From contig NZ_KI911725.1 of the NCBI RefSeq assembly GCF_000515355.1, positions 12,216 through 48,615 on the forward strand: DNA of 36,400 bases, read 5' to 3'. Each line of letters starts with the position of its first letter. Position 1 is the stretch's first letter. A program made the translations under genes and the position numbers. Positions 17,118-25,043 of the stretch are shown piece after piece. This stretch comes from Promicromonospora kroppenstedtii DSM 19349. GTDB taxonomy: Bacteria; Actinomycetota; Actinomycetes; Actinomycetales; Cellulomonadaceae. The notes under the pieces were generated by a model. It was not told the origin of the DNA, did not search any database, and saw only the letters and a program-made list of their open reading frames with translations.

Positions 17118-18260
17118 ATGACGAATTCAGCAAATACCCGAATCGGCGTCGGCCTTATCGGGGCCAGTGCCGACCGAGGTTGGGGCGGAATTGCTCACGT
17201 CCCGGCGCTCCAGGCGCTCGACGCGTTCCAGATCCGCGCCGTCAGTACGACTCGTATGGAGAGCGCGGCCGCGACCGCTCGTCGGCTGGGCGCCGATCTC
17301 GCCTTCGACACACATGAGGCTCTGGTCGTGCGACCGGAGGTCGACCTGGTGCTGGTCGCGGTCAAGGTGCCGGAGCACATGCAGATCGTTTCCGACGCGC
17401 TGGCCGCGGGCAAGATGGTTTATTGCGAATGGCCGCTCGCAAGAAACCTGTCGGAGGCCGAAGCGCTGGAGGGGTTTGCCCGTGAGCGGCAGCTGCGAAC
17501 GGTTGTCGGGTTGCAGGGCGGCCTGCACCCGCCGATCCTCTTCCTTCGCGACCTCATCGCGCAAGGCGTGATCGGCAAGCCGCTCAGCACGAGCATCCGG
17601 GCGCATCTGGCCGACGACATGTGGGTCGGCCGATATGACCCGCCGGTCGAGTACATGGCTCGCGCAGAGCATGGCGCCACGCTTCTGAGCATCATGCTCG
17701 GCCACGGGCTCGAACCGCTTGCGCGCGTGCTCGGCACGTTCGAGAGTCTGTCCGCCGTCGTCGCCAATCAGCGTGGTGACGGCGTCCGCCTCTCCGATGG
17801 CGCGTCGCTGCCGAAGGACGCGCCGGATGAGATCGTGGTCGCCGGTGTTCTCGAAGGCGGGATCGTCACTTCGCTGCACTACAGTGCCGGGCAGTCTGCC
17901 GGCTCGTCGATGGTATGGGAGATCCAGGGCACCGAGGGCAGTGTGCGTGTTGAGTCGGCGTCGGGTTACCTCCATTTCACCGATTTCACCATCACGCTGC
18001 GCCGCGGCAGCGAGCCTGTCCAAGTGCTACAGGTGCCCCCCGCTTATGCGGCTCCCGACCTGCAGCTCGACGCACCCGCGGCAGGGGTCGCCCGCCTCTA
18101 CGCCCAGTTCGCCGCCGACCTCCGCGACGGAACCGCCGTTGCGCCGGATTTCGCGGTCGCACTCGATCGCCACCGGGTACTCGAGGCGATCACACGGGCC
18201 GCTGAAACAGGTCATCGGCAGCATCTGTCCCGCCCCGACCGAATGAACTCCAGTCTTTGA
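17118..18260 (+). CDS. Gal80-like Gfo/Idh/MocA-family protein (second copy)
   Basis: A 380-residue protein paralogous to the one at 13083. GLIGASADRGWGGIAHVPAL (12-31), VDLVLVAVKVPEHMQIV (75-91) and VVGLQGGLHPPILFLRDLI line up closely with yeast Gal80 and its bacterial relatives. The EKP position reads Glu104-Trp105-Pro106, like the EWA of Gal80, so the catalytic lysine is absent. AAGGAG lies 7 nt before the ATG at 17118. The N-terminal glycine-rich turn is altered (GASADRGW), as in the family. The 5' leader starts within the long hairpin. Its substrate or partner is unknown; it may act as an NAD(P)-sensing protein. Confidence 0.87.
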   Translation: MTNSANTRIGVGLIGASADRGWGGIAHVPALQALDAFQIRAVSTTRMESAAATARRLGADLAFDTHEALVVRPEVDLVLVAVKVPEHMQIVSDALAAGKMVYCEWPLARNLSEAEALEGFARERQLRTVVGLQGGLHPPILFLRDLIAQGVIGKPLSTSIRAHLADDMWVGRYDPPVEYMARAEHGATLLSIMLGHGLEPLARVLGTFESLSAVVANQRGDGVRLSDGASLPKDAPDEIVVAGVLEGGIVTSLHYSAGQSAGSSMVWEIQGTEGSVRVESASGYLHFTDFTITLRRGSEPVQVLQVPPAYAAPDLQLDAPAAGVARLYAQFAADLRDGTAVAPDFAVALDRHRVLEAITRAAETGHRQHLSRPDRMNSSL

Positions 18261-18571
18261 ACCCGGGAGAGGCACTGCCGCAGGACCCGAGGAGATGGCG
18301 ATCCGCGAGCTAACCCTGACTTGATCACACAGAGCTGACCCGTACCGTGTCGAAGGACTCTGCTGACCAGCGGGACCTCGCCCTCCATCCCTCTTCTTCA
18401 ATGCGGCGCCGACTGCGTCGCTCGTCCACCGCGGTCGAGGTCCCCGCGCCAGGTGAGCAGCGGCGGGTGTCCGACCCTGCCCGGGTCGCGGCGACGGTCG
18501 TCCAGCTCGAAGCAGCCCTCCGTGATTCCCTGGAATCAACCTCGCGCAATCCGGGGCATCCGGTCGGGCCG
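18261..18571. other. Gap without recognisable gene
   Basis: Open frames occur on both strands but none has a recognisable domain, a good ribosome site or consistent codon bias. It lies between the second Gal80-like gene and a chain of broken genes and is probably part of the same decayed segment. Confidence 0.4.
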
Positions 18572-18975
18572 CTAGCCTGTTCGCCGAAGGATCTCAACCC
18601 TGCCCCACTGCCGCTTGACAAGTTCAGTGAAGGAATCCGTCCCACTTCGGTTCGAACCGGCATCCTCCAGGCAGGGCACCAGCTCGTGGAATCTGCCCGA
18701 CCGCGCGCGCAAGAGCCACCTGTACTGGACCAGCAAGCCCTGGGGGCACAGCTGGTCCAACCAGGCCGGCGCGATATCCCACGCACCGACCGTCACCAAG
18801 ATCGCGTCGAACGGGCCATGCCCTTCGACCGCGAGCTCGCCGTCACCGGTCAGGACCGCCACCCGCTCGCCGTACCCCGTCGCCGCCAGGCACTCCACAG
18901 CGCGCGCCGTGACCCACGGGTCGATGTCGATGCTCACCACCGACCCTGCTTCGCCCACGACCTCGGCAAGCAGAC
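18572..18975 (-). pseudogene. Fragment of a PCMT-like (isoaspartyl) methyltransferase
   Basis: LLAEVVGEAGSVVSIDID, WVTARAVECLAATGYGERV, VLTGDG, then PFDAILVTVGAWDIAPAWLDQL and PQGLLV match the central SAM-binding half of protein-L-isoaspartate methyltransferase-like enzymes, such as those accompanying actinobacterial peptide clusters. The N-terminal third, including the GxGTGY loop, is missing. After PQGLLV the sequence no longer resembles the family and stops at 18572. It is therefore cut at both ends. The upstream end is joined to a DoxX-like start in another frame. Confidence 0.52.
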
Positions 18976-18979
18976 CAGA

Positions 18980-19068
18980 CGGTTCAAGGTGCGGGTGACC
19001 TTGGTCAGACCGCTGGTGAGAAAGACCAGGGCGAGCACGGCATTGATGATCCAGAGTGCGATGAGCAC
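18980..19068 (-). pseudogene. N-terminal fragment of a DoxX-like membrane protein
   Basis: From a GTG at 19068 the minus strand encodes VLIALWIINAVLALVFLTSG followed by LTKVTRTL, the typical first helix of DoxX family proteins. The similarity ends around 18980, where the sequence passes, out of frame, into the methyltransferase fragment. The reading frame closes shortly after. This is a join between two broken genes. Confidence 0.48.
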
Positions 19069-19139
19069 GACGTTCTACTTTCGGTGAGGGGCGAGGCGTG
19101 ATGGATGCGGGATGTCGGAGGTGTGACCGGCCACGGTGT

Positions 19140-20264
19140 CTAGCGGGCGTGACCGAAGTACATGAGCTCCCAGATCGCCTCGTCGGTGTGCGTCTCCAGC
19201 ACGTGCCCGTCCGGCGACTGTCGCTCGATCCGCAGCTCGCCGACGAACCGCAGGTAGGCGCCGTCGAACCGGATCAGGCGGGCGGCGGTCTTGCGCCACC
19301 CGCTCATCTGCTCCAGGAAGGTGTTCGCGAGCAGGTCGCGGTGCTTGGTGAAGGTGACGATGTACCGGTCAGTCCCGTCGTCGTAGATGTACGTGGTCAC
19401 GGTGGCGACGGGCTTGCCCGTCTTCGGGTCGGTGCGGATGTCGGTCGCCTCGAAGTTAACGAGCGAGGCGTCGTCGGCGACGATCTGGCCGTCTTTGGCG
19501 AGCATGAAGATCGGGATGGGCTCGTATCCGTACTTCTCGTGCGCCGTGATGTACGACGCGATCACCGAATACGGTCCGGCCTGGCCGCGTGCCCAGTACC
19601 AGTCGTGGATGATCGACATCATCCCGACGTTGCCCCAGTTGTGGTCGTGGTAACCGATGCCGGTGATCTCGGTGCGGGTGCCTTCGACCTCGTAACTCCC
19701 GCGGACCGACCCCTGGGGCACGGAGGGCAGCCAGGAGAACTCCAGGTCCCGCTCGGCGCCGAAGACGAGGTAGCCGGTCTGCGGGCGCCAGGGGCGCACC
19801 TGCGCGTCGAGCGTGACGTCCACCTTGATGCCGTCGACCTCCGCGTGGATCTCGTAGTGCGACAGGTCACCGGCGAACGTGTTGCCGTCGATCACCACGT
19901 CGGCGCCCTTGGTCGAGGCGGAGAACGAGGCGGCCGGGAAGTCCTTGACGATGGCGTAGCTGCGCCCGTCGGGCAGGTCGAGGTTGAGCCGGATCTGCGG
20001 GCTGAGCGGCTTCTTCGGCGCGGAGAGGTCCTTGGTCATGAGAATGACGACGAGCTTGGCTCCGTTGTCCAGGTGCGCGTCGAAGTACCACCACTCGTAC
20101 GTGCCGCGACGCCCGTCGGTCCGTGCGCCGTCCTCCCACGTGGCGACCTGCTCGCGGGCGAGGCCGAGGCGTCGGAAGTCCGCGTCGTCGTGCGCGATGC
20201 TCGCGCGGTGCGGTGTGCCTGGGCCGCGGTCGGCGGTTCGACTGGACGTCTTTTCGACACTCAT
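19140..20264 (-). CDS. CrtC/AttH lipocalin-like protein
   Basis: A 374-residue protein with two lipocalin-like beta-barrel halves of the hydroxyneurosporene synthase (CrtC)/AttH type. TYEWWYFDAHLDNGAKLVVIL (about 55-75), the central GIGYHDHNWGN and DWYWARGQAGPYSVIASYI are family hallmarks. Related proteins act on carotenoids or other hydrophobic substrates, but no carotenoid genes are nearby, so the reaction is unknown. No signal peptide is seen. The start at 20264 has an AAGGATC box; the frame is open upstream to 20354 but passes through the promoter. An ECF41-type promoter at 20313-20337 suggests it belongs to the regulon of the sigma gene just upstream. Confidence 0.78.
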   Translation of the reverse strand: MSVEKTSSRTADRGPGTPHRASIAHDDADFRRLGLAREQVATWEDGARTDGRRGTYEWWYFDAHLDNGAKLVVILMTKDLSAPKKPLSPQIRLNLDLPDGRSYAIVKDFPAASFSASTKGADVVIDGNTFAGDLSHYEIHAEVDGIKVDVTLDAQVRPWRPQTGYLVFGAERDLEFSWLPSVPQGSVRGSYEVEGTRTEITGIGYHDHNWGNVGMMSIIHDWYWARGQAGPYSVIASYITAHEKYGYEPIPIFMLAKDGQIVADDASLVNFEATDIRTDPKTGKPVATVTTYIYDDGTDRYIVTFTKHRDLLANTFLEQMSGWRKTAARLIRFDGAYLRFVGELRIERQSPDGHVLETHTDEAIWELMYFGHAR

Positions 20265-20312
20265 GGGTTGATCCTTCGTCTCGGTGAGGCACGAGTGCGC
20301 CCCATATATAAG

Positions 20313-20337
20313 GACGACGTGGCTCACCCAGGTGTCA
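20313..20337 (-). promoter_or_regulatory. ECF41-type promoter of the CrtC-like gene
   Basis: On the minus strand TGACAC (20332-20337) is followed after 15 nt by CGTC (20313-20316) and then CTTATA. The spacing and both boxes match the two promoters at 21309-21368. Confidence 0.5.
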
Positions 20338-20393
20338 GGACCGAGATGCCGCACAAGGAGTCGTGCTCGTCACATGGCAGGGAGCGTTATGAG

Positions 20394-21287
20394 CTAAGGC
20401 GTCTTCCAGGATGAGAGCTTTTCCGGGTTCAGCACCAGACGCACGTCAGTCACCACCCCTTCAGAGACATCGAGGGTCACGACACCGATGATGTGGCCCT
20501 CGTCCCAGATGGCGAAGCCGAGACCGTCGTGCGTCTCCTGCTCCAGCACGTCGCAGCCGGGGTACTTGTGCACGACCCCGGCGATGAACCGGGCCACCCG
20601 TTCAGCGCCGACAACCGGGTGGCGCGCGGCGGTGACGACCCCGCCACCATCGGAGCGGAGGACGGCGCCGGGGTCGAGGACCGTGATCAGCGCCTGGACG
20701 TCGCCACTGCGCGCGGCCGAGGCGAAGGCTCGCACGACGTCATCGTGCTCACGTCTCGTGGCGCGCCGATCTCGTGCCTGCTCGACACGGTGCCGGGCAG
20801 AGGAGGCCAGCTGGCGGCAGGCGCCTGGGCTGCGGCCCACCGTGGCAGCGATCTCGTCGAACGGGACCGCGAACACGTCATGCAGCACGAAGGCGACTCG
20901 TTCGGCAGGCGTCATCGTCTCGAGCACCACCAGCAGCGCCGAACTCACCGAGTCATCGAGCGAGACCTGGTCGGCCGGGTCCAGCTCAGGGCGGGAGAAC
21001 ACCTGGGACGGCAGCGGCTCGGGCAACCAGGGACCCACGTACTCCTCACGCCGGGCACGCGCCGAGCCCAGCATGTCCAGGCAGATGCGGCTCGTGACGC
21101 GCTGCAGCCAGAAGCGCGGCGCCTGCACGGCCACACGCTCCTCCCTGCCCATGCGCCACCAGCGCACGTAGGTCTCCTGGACGGCGTCCTCGGCCTCGGC
21201 GATCGTGCCAAGCATCCGGAACGCGAGCGACATCAGGTGCCGCCGCTCAGCGAGTGCCTGGTCGATGGCCGGTTCGTCGTTGGTCAT
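20394..21287 (-). CDS. ECF41-type sigma factor with NTF2-like C-terminal domain (SigJ-like)
   Basis: A 297-residue sigma factor: region 2 (about 12-78), the ECF41 linker YVGPWLPEP (83-91), region 4 (about 118-172, LETMTPAERVAFVLHDVF and IAATVGRSPGACRQLASSAR), then an NTF2/SnoaL-like domain (about 185-290). The two motifs that define this regulatory extension are present: DGGG at 213-216 and NPEKL at 287-291. In the ECF41 group this domain replaces a separate anti-sigma factor and modulates activity. The start at 21287 follows a GGGAGG box. It shares a symmetric promoter region with the divergent NmrA-like gene; such oxidoreductase genes are the usual ECF41 targets. Confidence 0.93.
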   Translation of the reverse strand: MTNDEPAIDQALAERRHLMSLAFRMLGTIAEAEDAVQETYVRWWRMGREERVAVQAPRFWLQRVTSRICLDMLGSARARREEYVGPWLPEPLPSQVFSRPELDPADQVSLDDSVSSALLVVLETMTPAERVAFVLHDVFAVPFDEIAATVGRSPGACRQLASSARHRVEQARDRRATRREHDDVVRAFASAARSGDVQALITVLDPGAVLRSDGGGVVTAARHPVVGAERVARFIAGVVHKYPGCDVLEQETHDGLGFAIWDEGHIIGVVTLDVSEGVVTDVRLVLNPEKLSSWKTP

Positions 21288-21308
21288 GGGAACCTCCCGC
21301 CCCTAGAA

Positions 21309-21368
21309 GACGAGACAGCACGACCGAATGTCAGGCGAACACCTGACATCACGCACGACCACGTCGTC
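21309..21368. promoter_or_regulatory. Symmetric divergent ECF41-type promoter pair
   Basis: The palindrome ATGTCAGG-CGAACA-CCTGACAT (21328-21349) supplies a TGACAT box to each strand. Minus strand: TGACAT 21328-21333, 15 nt, CGTC 21309-21312. Plus strand: TGACAT 21344-21349, 15 nt, CGTC 21365-21368. The identical spacing on both strands argues for use by one sigma factor. The published ECF41 consensus is close (TGTCACA and CGTC). Confidence 0.55.
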
Positions 21369-21377
21369 CTACTAGGC

Positions 21378-22145
21378 ATGAACTCTCACTCTCGAAGCAT
21401 GAAGGTCGCCGTGGCCGGCGGCACCGGCACCGTCGGACGACACGTCGTTGACGCACTGCGCGCCGCGGGACACCAGCCGGTCGTGCTCACCCGAGCCTCT
21501 GGCGTCGACCTGCTCGACGGCGCCGGCCTCGCCGATGCGCTGCGAGGAATCGACACCGTGGTAGACGTCTCGTCGACGAACACTGCCTCGGCCAAGAAGT
21601 CTCTGGCGTTCTTCGAGAGCGTCACACGCAACCTGCTTTCGGCCGAGCGAAAGGCCGGCGTGGGCCACCACGTCGCGCTGTCCGTGGTCAACGCGGCGAA
21701 GGTCCCTGCCAGCTATTACGCGGGCAAGGTCGCCCAGGAGAAGATGATCATGGCGGTACCCGGCGGCTGGTCTCTGCTGCGCGCCTCGCAGTTTCATGAG
21801 CTCACCGAGGTCCTCATCCGTCAGGGCCGGGTGGGGCCGGTGCAGATCGTCCCGCAGATGCGCGCACAGCCGATCGCGGCGGTCGAGGTTGCGGCCGAGC
21901 TGGCAAGCATCGCCCTGGGTGAGCCTCGCGGGCTGGTGCCGGACCTCGCGGGCCCGCGTCCGGAACGTGTGAGCGACATGGTTCGCCGTTTCCTGCAATC
22001 GACCGGCAGGCCGCGCCCGGTCCTGGAGGTGTTCGTGCCGGGTGCCTGGGGGCGCGGCATGCGCGAAGGTACGTTCCTGCCAGACCCGGGCACACGCCTG
22101 GGCCAGCAGTCCTTCGACGAATGGCTCGGGACCGCCGCATGCTAG
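21378..22145 (+). CDS. NmrA/SDR-type NAD(P)-binding oxidoreductase
   Basis: A 255-residue atypical short-chain dehydrogenase. AVAGGTGTVGRHVVDALRAAGH (about 10-31) is the dinucleotide-binding loop; DTVVDVSSTNTAS and SYYAGKVAQEKMI (Tyr/Lys of the active-site type) follow. Proteins of this NmrA-like kind often pair with ECF41 sigma factors. The start at 21378 lies about 10 nt after the predicted -10 box, so the mRNA may be leaderless; an ATG at 21399 is the alternative. The gene is divergent from the first ECF41 gene and converges on the second across a strong stem-loop. The likely role is redox or quinone-related; the substrate is not known. Confidence 0.9.
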   Translation: MNSHSRSMKVAVAGGTGTVGRHVVDALRAAGHQPVVLTRASGVDLLDGAGLADALRGIDTVVDVSSTNTASAKKSLAFFESVTRNLLSAERKAGVGHHVALSVVNAAKVPASYYAGKVAQEKMIMAVPGGWSLLRASQFHELTEVLIRQGRVGPVQIVPQMRAQPIAAVEVAAELASIALGEPRGLVPDLAGPRPERVSDMVRRFLQSTGRPRPVLEVFVPGAWGRGMREGTFLPDPGTRLGQQSFDEWLGTAAC

Positions 22146-22165
22146 TTGGCGCCAGTTGCCCGCGT

Positions 22166-22206
22166 CACGATGCCGACGTCGCCCCTGCGGCGACGTCGGC
22201 ATCGTG
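22166..22206. terminator. Bidirectional stem-loop terminator
   Basis: Perfect 18-bp arms (22166-22183, 22189-22206) with a 5-nt loop CCTGC between the converging NmrA-like and second ECF41 genes. No T tract. Confidence 0.72.
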
Positions 22207-22219
22207 GCCGTCGGCGCGT

Positions 22220-23089
22220 TCAGGAGGACTGCACCGAGCCGAGCTTGTCGGGATTGCGGACCAGATAGATACCGTCGATCACGCCCTCACCAGAGCTCAC
22301 GGTCGCCATGGCCAGCAGCTCATCGCCCTGCTCGATGAGAAGACAGGACCCGCCGTTGGCGTCGGAGATCTCGAAGGTCGCGCCCTGTCCGAACTGCCGG
22401 AGGGCTCCGAGCAGGAAGCGGGCGACTCGGTCGCGGCCGGTGACGGGCTGACGGGCGGCGGTGACCTTGCCGCCACCGTCGGAGATGCTGACGACGTCCT
22501 GGGCGAGAAGCCGTTCGAGCTCGTCGAGGTTGCCGGAGCGGGCTGCGGAGAGGAAGGCGTCCAGCAGGCGGGAGATCTCCTGGTGCTGCGCGGGTGCCCG
22601 TCGTTGGCCGGCGAGGTGGTCGCGGGCACGTCGGGCGAGCTGCCGAGCGTTGGCCTCACTGGTCTCGAGGACCTCGGCGATCTGCCGGAAGGGGTAGTCG
22701 AACGCCTCACGCAAGACGTACACGGCTCGCTCGCTCGGCGAGAGCTGTTCCATCAGTGTCAGCATCGCGACACTGAGCGCCTCGGCGCGCTCGGCTCCGA
22801 GGGACGGGTCGTCGCCAGTCGGGACGAGCTCCGGGAGCCACGGGCCGATGTAGGACTCCCGGCGCACCCGGGCCGACGTCACGGCGTTGATGGACAGCCG
22901 GGTGACGGTCGTGACCAGGAACGCTTCCGTGTTCAGGACGACGGACCTGTCGGTCGCCTGCCAGCGAAGCCACGCGTCCTGGACGATGTCCTCGGCGTCC
23001 GCCACGGTGCCGAGCATGCGGTAGGCGATTCCGAACAGCCGCCGCCGGTTGCTCTCGAATACCTCGGCCGCCTGGCTCAGCTGCGACAC
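22220..23089 (-). CDS. Second ECF41-type sigma factor (SigJ-like)
   Basis: A 289-residue sigma factor with the same architecture as the gene at 20394: region 2 (about 10-75), linker YIGPWLPEL (80-88), region 4 (about 112-162) and an NTF2-like domain with DGGGKVTAARQPV (from 204) and NPDKL (279-283). The GTG at 23089 is chosen because AAAGGA lies 6 nt upstream; the frame is open to 23251 but the extra part lacks family similarity. The two paralogues are clearly diverged, so this is not a recent duplication. Transcribed toward the NmrA-like gene. A possible TGACTA-N15-CGTG lies upstream but is weak. Confidence 0.92.
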   Translation of the reverse strand: MSQLSQAAEVFESNRRRLFGIAYRMLGTVADAEDIVQDAWLRWQATDRSVVLNTEAFLVTTVTRLSINAVTSARVRRESYIGPWLPELVPTGDDPSLGAERAEALSVAMLTLMEQLSPSERAVYVLREAFDYPFRQIAEVLETSEANARQLARRARDHLAGQRRAPAQHQEISRLLDAFLSAARSGNLDELERLLAQDVVSISDGGGKVTAARQPVTGRDRVARFLLGALRQFGQGATFEISDANGGSCLLIEQGDELLAMATVSSGEGVIDGIYLVRNPDKLGSVQSS

Positions 23090-23217
23090 CGTAGTCCTTT
23101 CCGTCGGGTCAGCGAAGTTCACCTGCTTGCTCTCGACGAGTCTGCCGACGGTGGGCACGTTCTGCACGGGCACATAGTCACGTGCCGTCGACGAGCCTCG
23201 CCGAGACCGGAGCCCGG

Positions 23218-23748
23218 TCACACGGACGGCCTGCGGCGATAAGTAGCCCAAAGGGCGTAGGCGGTCGCGCTGAGCAGCGTGCCCACCAAGACGTACGCCA
23301 CGGCACGGAACCAGTCCGACCGTCCCTCTGTCAGCGGCACGTCCAAGGGGTTCGACTCCGGTGGGACGTTACCGACGGTGAAGCGGTAGCTCCCGTCGAG
23401 GGGGGCCCCGTCCGCGGACACGACGCTCCAGCGCACCTGATACCGCCCGTCGGGCAGTGCGGGGTCGAGCGCCTGCTCGACGCCGGTCGCGGTGACGAGG
23501 ACGGTTCCGTCCGCCCAGTCGCGATCGTCCTCGTCCTGGACCACGACGGTCGCGGTGGTGGCATCCGTCTGGATGTCCGAGGTGAAGGTCAGAGCAACCG
23601 AGGACGGCCGCCGCTCGAGAGCCTCGTTGTACGTGGGTTGCGCCGAAGCGACGGTCGTATGGGCCGAGGCCTGCCCCGCGCCCAGCGGTGAAGCGGACAG
23701 GCCCGCGACGATCAGGAAGGCGAGTGCGGCAGGTATTCGCTTGCCCAT
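23218..23748 (-). CDS. CopC-domain protein with C-terminal membrane anchor
   Basis: A 176-residue exported protein: signal peptide (1-29, cleavage after ASA), a CopC beta-sandwich (30-130) and a C-terminal transmembrane span (about 148-168) ending RRRPSV. Maturation would expose His30 as the N-terminal residue, as in copper-binding CopC proteins. The second conserved site, normally DGH in SADGHPxxG, reads SADGAPLDG here, so the second histidine ligand is replaced by alanine and copper affinity may be lost or altered. GGGAGAAG precedes the ATG at 23748. It is divergent from a membrane protein gene across a symmetric promoter region. No CopD or copper exporter is adjacent. Confidence 0.86.
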   Translation of the reverse strand: MGKRIPAALAFLIVAGLSASPLGAGQASAHTTVASAQPTYNEALERRPSSVALTFTSDIQTDATTATVVVQDEDDRDWADGTVLVTATGVEQALDPALPDGRYQVRWSVVSADGAPLDGSYRFTVGNVPPESNPLDVPLTEGRSDWFRAVAYVLVGTLLSATAYALWATYRRRPSV

Positions 23749-23804
23749 TGGTGCTTCTCCCGGTGACGACTGTTCTGCCGCCGCGAGGGCGGCGTCACCA
23801 CCTC

Positions 23805-23869
23805 AGACCGCACAGCGAACCTCGTTCGTGACAGATCCGGTGTCACGAACCGGGGTTGCTGCGCGGTCT
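23805..23869. promoter_or_regulatory. 65-nt quasi-palindromic divergent promoter region
   Basis: The left arm (23805-23833) and right arm (23841-23869) are inverted copies matching at 24 of 29 positions, around GATCCGG. Each strand reads TGTCACG, 16 nt, CGGTC, close to the TGTCACA/CGTC elements described for ECF41 promoters. Leaders of about 50 nt (CopC gene) and 80 nt (membrane gene) would result. A dimeric repressor site is the alternative reading of the central palindrome (10-bp perfect arms, 23824-23850). Confidence 0.5.
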
Positions 23870-23955
23870 TCGATGCAAGCCCGCGCCCAGATGGCGCAGA
23901 AACAGCGCCATCTCGCCGATGTGCGTGCGAGAACGCCTACCGAGGAGCCTGAACT

Positions 23956-24393
23956 GTGACGTTGATCATTCGCATCGCACTGGCCGTCCTGTTCGCCGAC
24001 GAGCTTGTCGTCGGGGCATGGAACGCCATCTCGCCCGAGACGTTTTACACCCACTTCCCGACAGTCGATCTCACACCACCGTTCAGCGAGCACTACGCGA
24101 GGGACTTCGGCGGCGCGACCCTCGGCATCGCCCTGCTGCTCGGTATCGCCATGGTCCGGCCCAAAGCCCACTTCGTCGTCCCCGCGGCAATCGCGTACTC
24201 GATCTTCGCCGTACCGCACTTCTTCTACCACCTGGTCAACCTGGAGAACTTCACTCTCGGTGAAGCGATCACCCTGACTCTCGCCAACGGTGTTGTCGCG
24301 CTCCTGGGGATCGGCGTCATCCTGCTCACGGCTGCCCGCGACCGACGGGCGGCGCGCGTCCAGGTCAACAGCGGAGTGCCGGCGAACCCGTGA
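23956..24393 (+). CDS. Four-helix membrane protein of unknown function
   Basis: A 145-residue protein with four hydrophobic spans (about 1-20, 50-68, 75-95, 105-128) and a basic tail. The loop after the first helix carries SPETFYTHFPTVDLTPPFSEH, a pattern seen in small actinobacterial membrane proteins annotated only as hypothetical. The GTG at 23956 has GAGGAG 8 nt upstream. Its stop overlaps the GTG of the following sigma-2-less ECF41-like gene, so the two are translationally coupled and probably act together at the membrane. It is divergent from the CopC gene. Confidence 0.78.
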   Translation: MTLIIRIALAVLFADELVVGAWNAISPETFYTHFPTVDLTPPFSEHYARDFGGATLGIALLLGIAMVRPKAHFVVPAAIAYSIFAVPHFFYHLVNLENFTLGEAITLTLANGVVALLGIGVILLTAARDRRAARVQVNSGVPANP

Positions 24394-24986
24394 CCGCGCT
24401 GCGTGGACGAGACGCTGACGCGGCGATCCTCGACTACGTCCTGCGTGCCGCGCTGCGAGCCCTTGGCCCCCAGGAAGCCGCCGCTCTGCTTCTCCTCGGT
24501 GCCTTCCCGCACGACACCGCTCTCGTGGCCACGTTCGTGGGTTGCTCCGAGGACGATCTTGCAGGGTTGGTCGCCACCGCTCGGGCGAGGCTGCGGCGCG
24601 ACCGTGCCGCGCTGGTCACCGAACCCATCACGGCCCTCAGACAGCTCAGGTCGGCATGGCGCGGCGGGGACAAAGAGGCGGTCATCGGACTCTTGTCCGC
24701 TGACGTCGAGGTCTTCATCGATGGCGGCCCCGGTGCCGGGCGCCTGCGCGTGCCAGTACGCGGGTCGAGGGATGTGGCAGCTCTCCTGATCGACATCGTG
24801 GGCGGCGAGCCCCCTGCCCTGGAGTTGGCGGTCGTCGGCAGAGTGCCATGGCTCATCGGGCGGTACGACGAGCTGGCTGTCGGCTTTCTTGCGGCTGAGG
24901 TGCTCCACAAGTCCGTGACGCAGGTCTGGCTGGTCGCCGGCCCGGACAAGCCCAGCCGAGGCGACACACCACGAGGAGGGGGCTGA
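24390..24986 (+). CDS. ECF41-like protein lacking sigma region 2
   Basis: A 198-residue protein that aligns with the second half of the neighbouring ECF41 factors. Residues 20-72 (ALRALGPQEAAALLLLGAF, then LVATFVGCSEDDLAGLVATAR) correspond to region 4. Residues 80-190 correspond to the NTF2-like domain, with DGGPGAGRLRVPVRG (111-125) in place of DGGG and GPDKP (184-188) in place of NPDKL. Region 2, needed for core polymerase and -10 recognition, is absent, and only about 19 residues precede the region-4 part. It starts at a GTG overlapping the stop of the membrane protein gene. It could be a DNA-binding regulator, a decoy or a modulator of the two full ECF41 factors; it should not act as a sigma factor itself. 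Confidence 0.78.
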   Translation: MTALRGRDADAAILDYVLRAALRALGPQEAAALLLLGAFPHDTALVATFVGCSEDDLAGLVATARARLRRDRAALVTEPITALRQLRSAWRGGDKEAVIGLLSADVEVFIDGGPGAGRLRVPVRGSRDVAALLIDIVGGEPPALELAVVGRVPWLIGRYDELAVGFLAAEVLHKSVTQVWLVAGPDKPSRGDTPRGGG

Positions 24987-25043
24987 TCAATGGCCTGAGA
25001 AACGTCCCACCCTCACCGTCAGACAAACCATAGGAGTACCACC

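Noticed and set aside
19098-20414. Plus-strand frame of 438 codons
   Set aside because: Antisense of the CrtC-like gene, which has clear family motifs.
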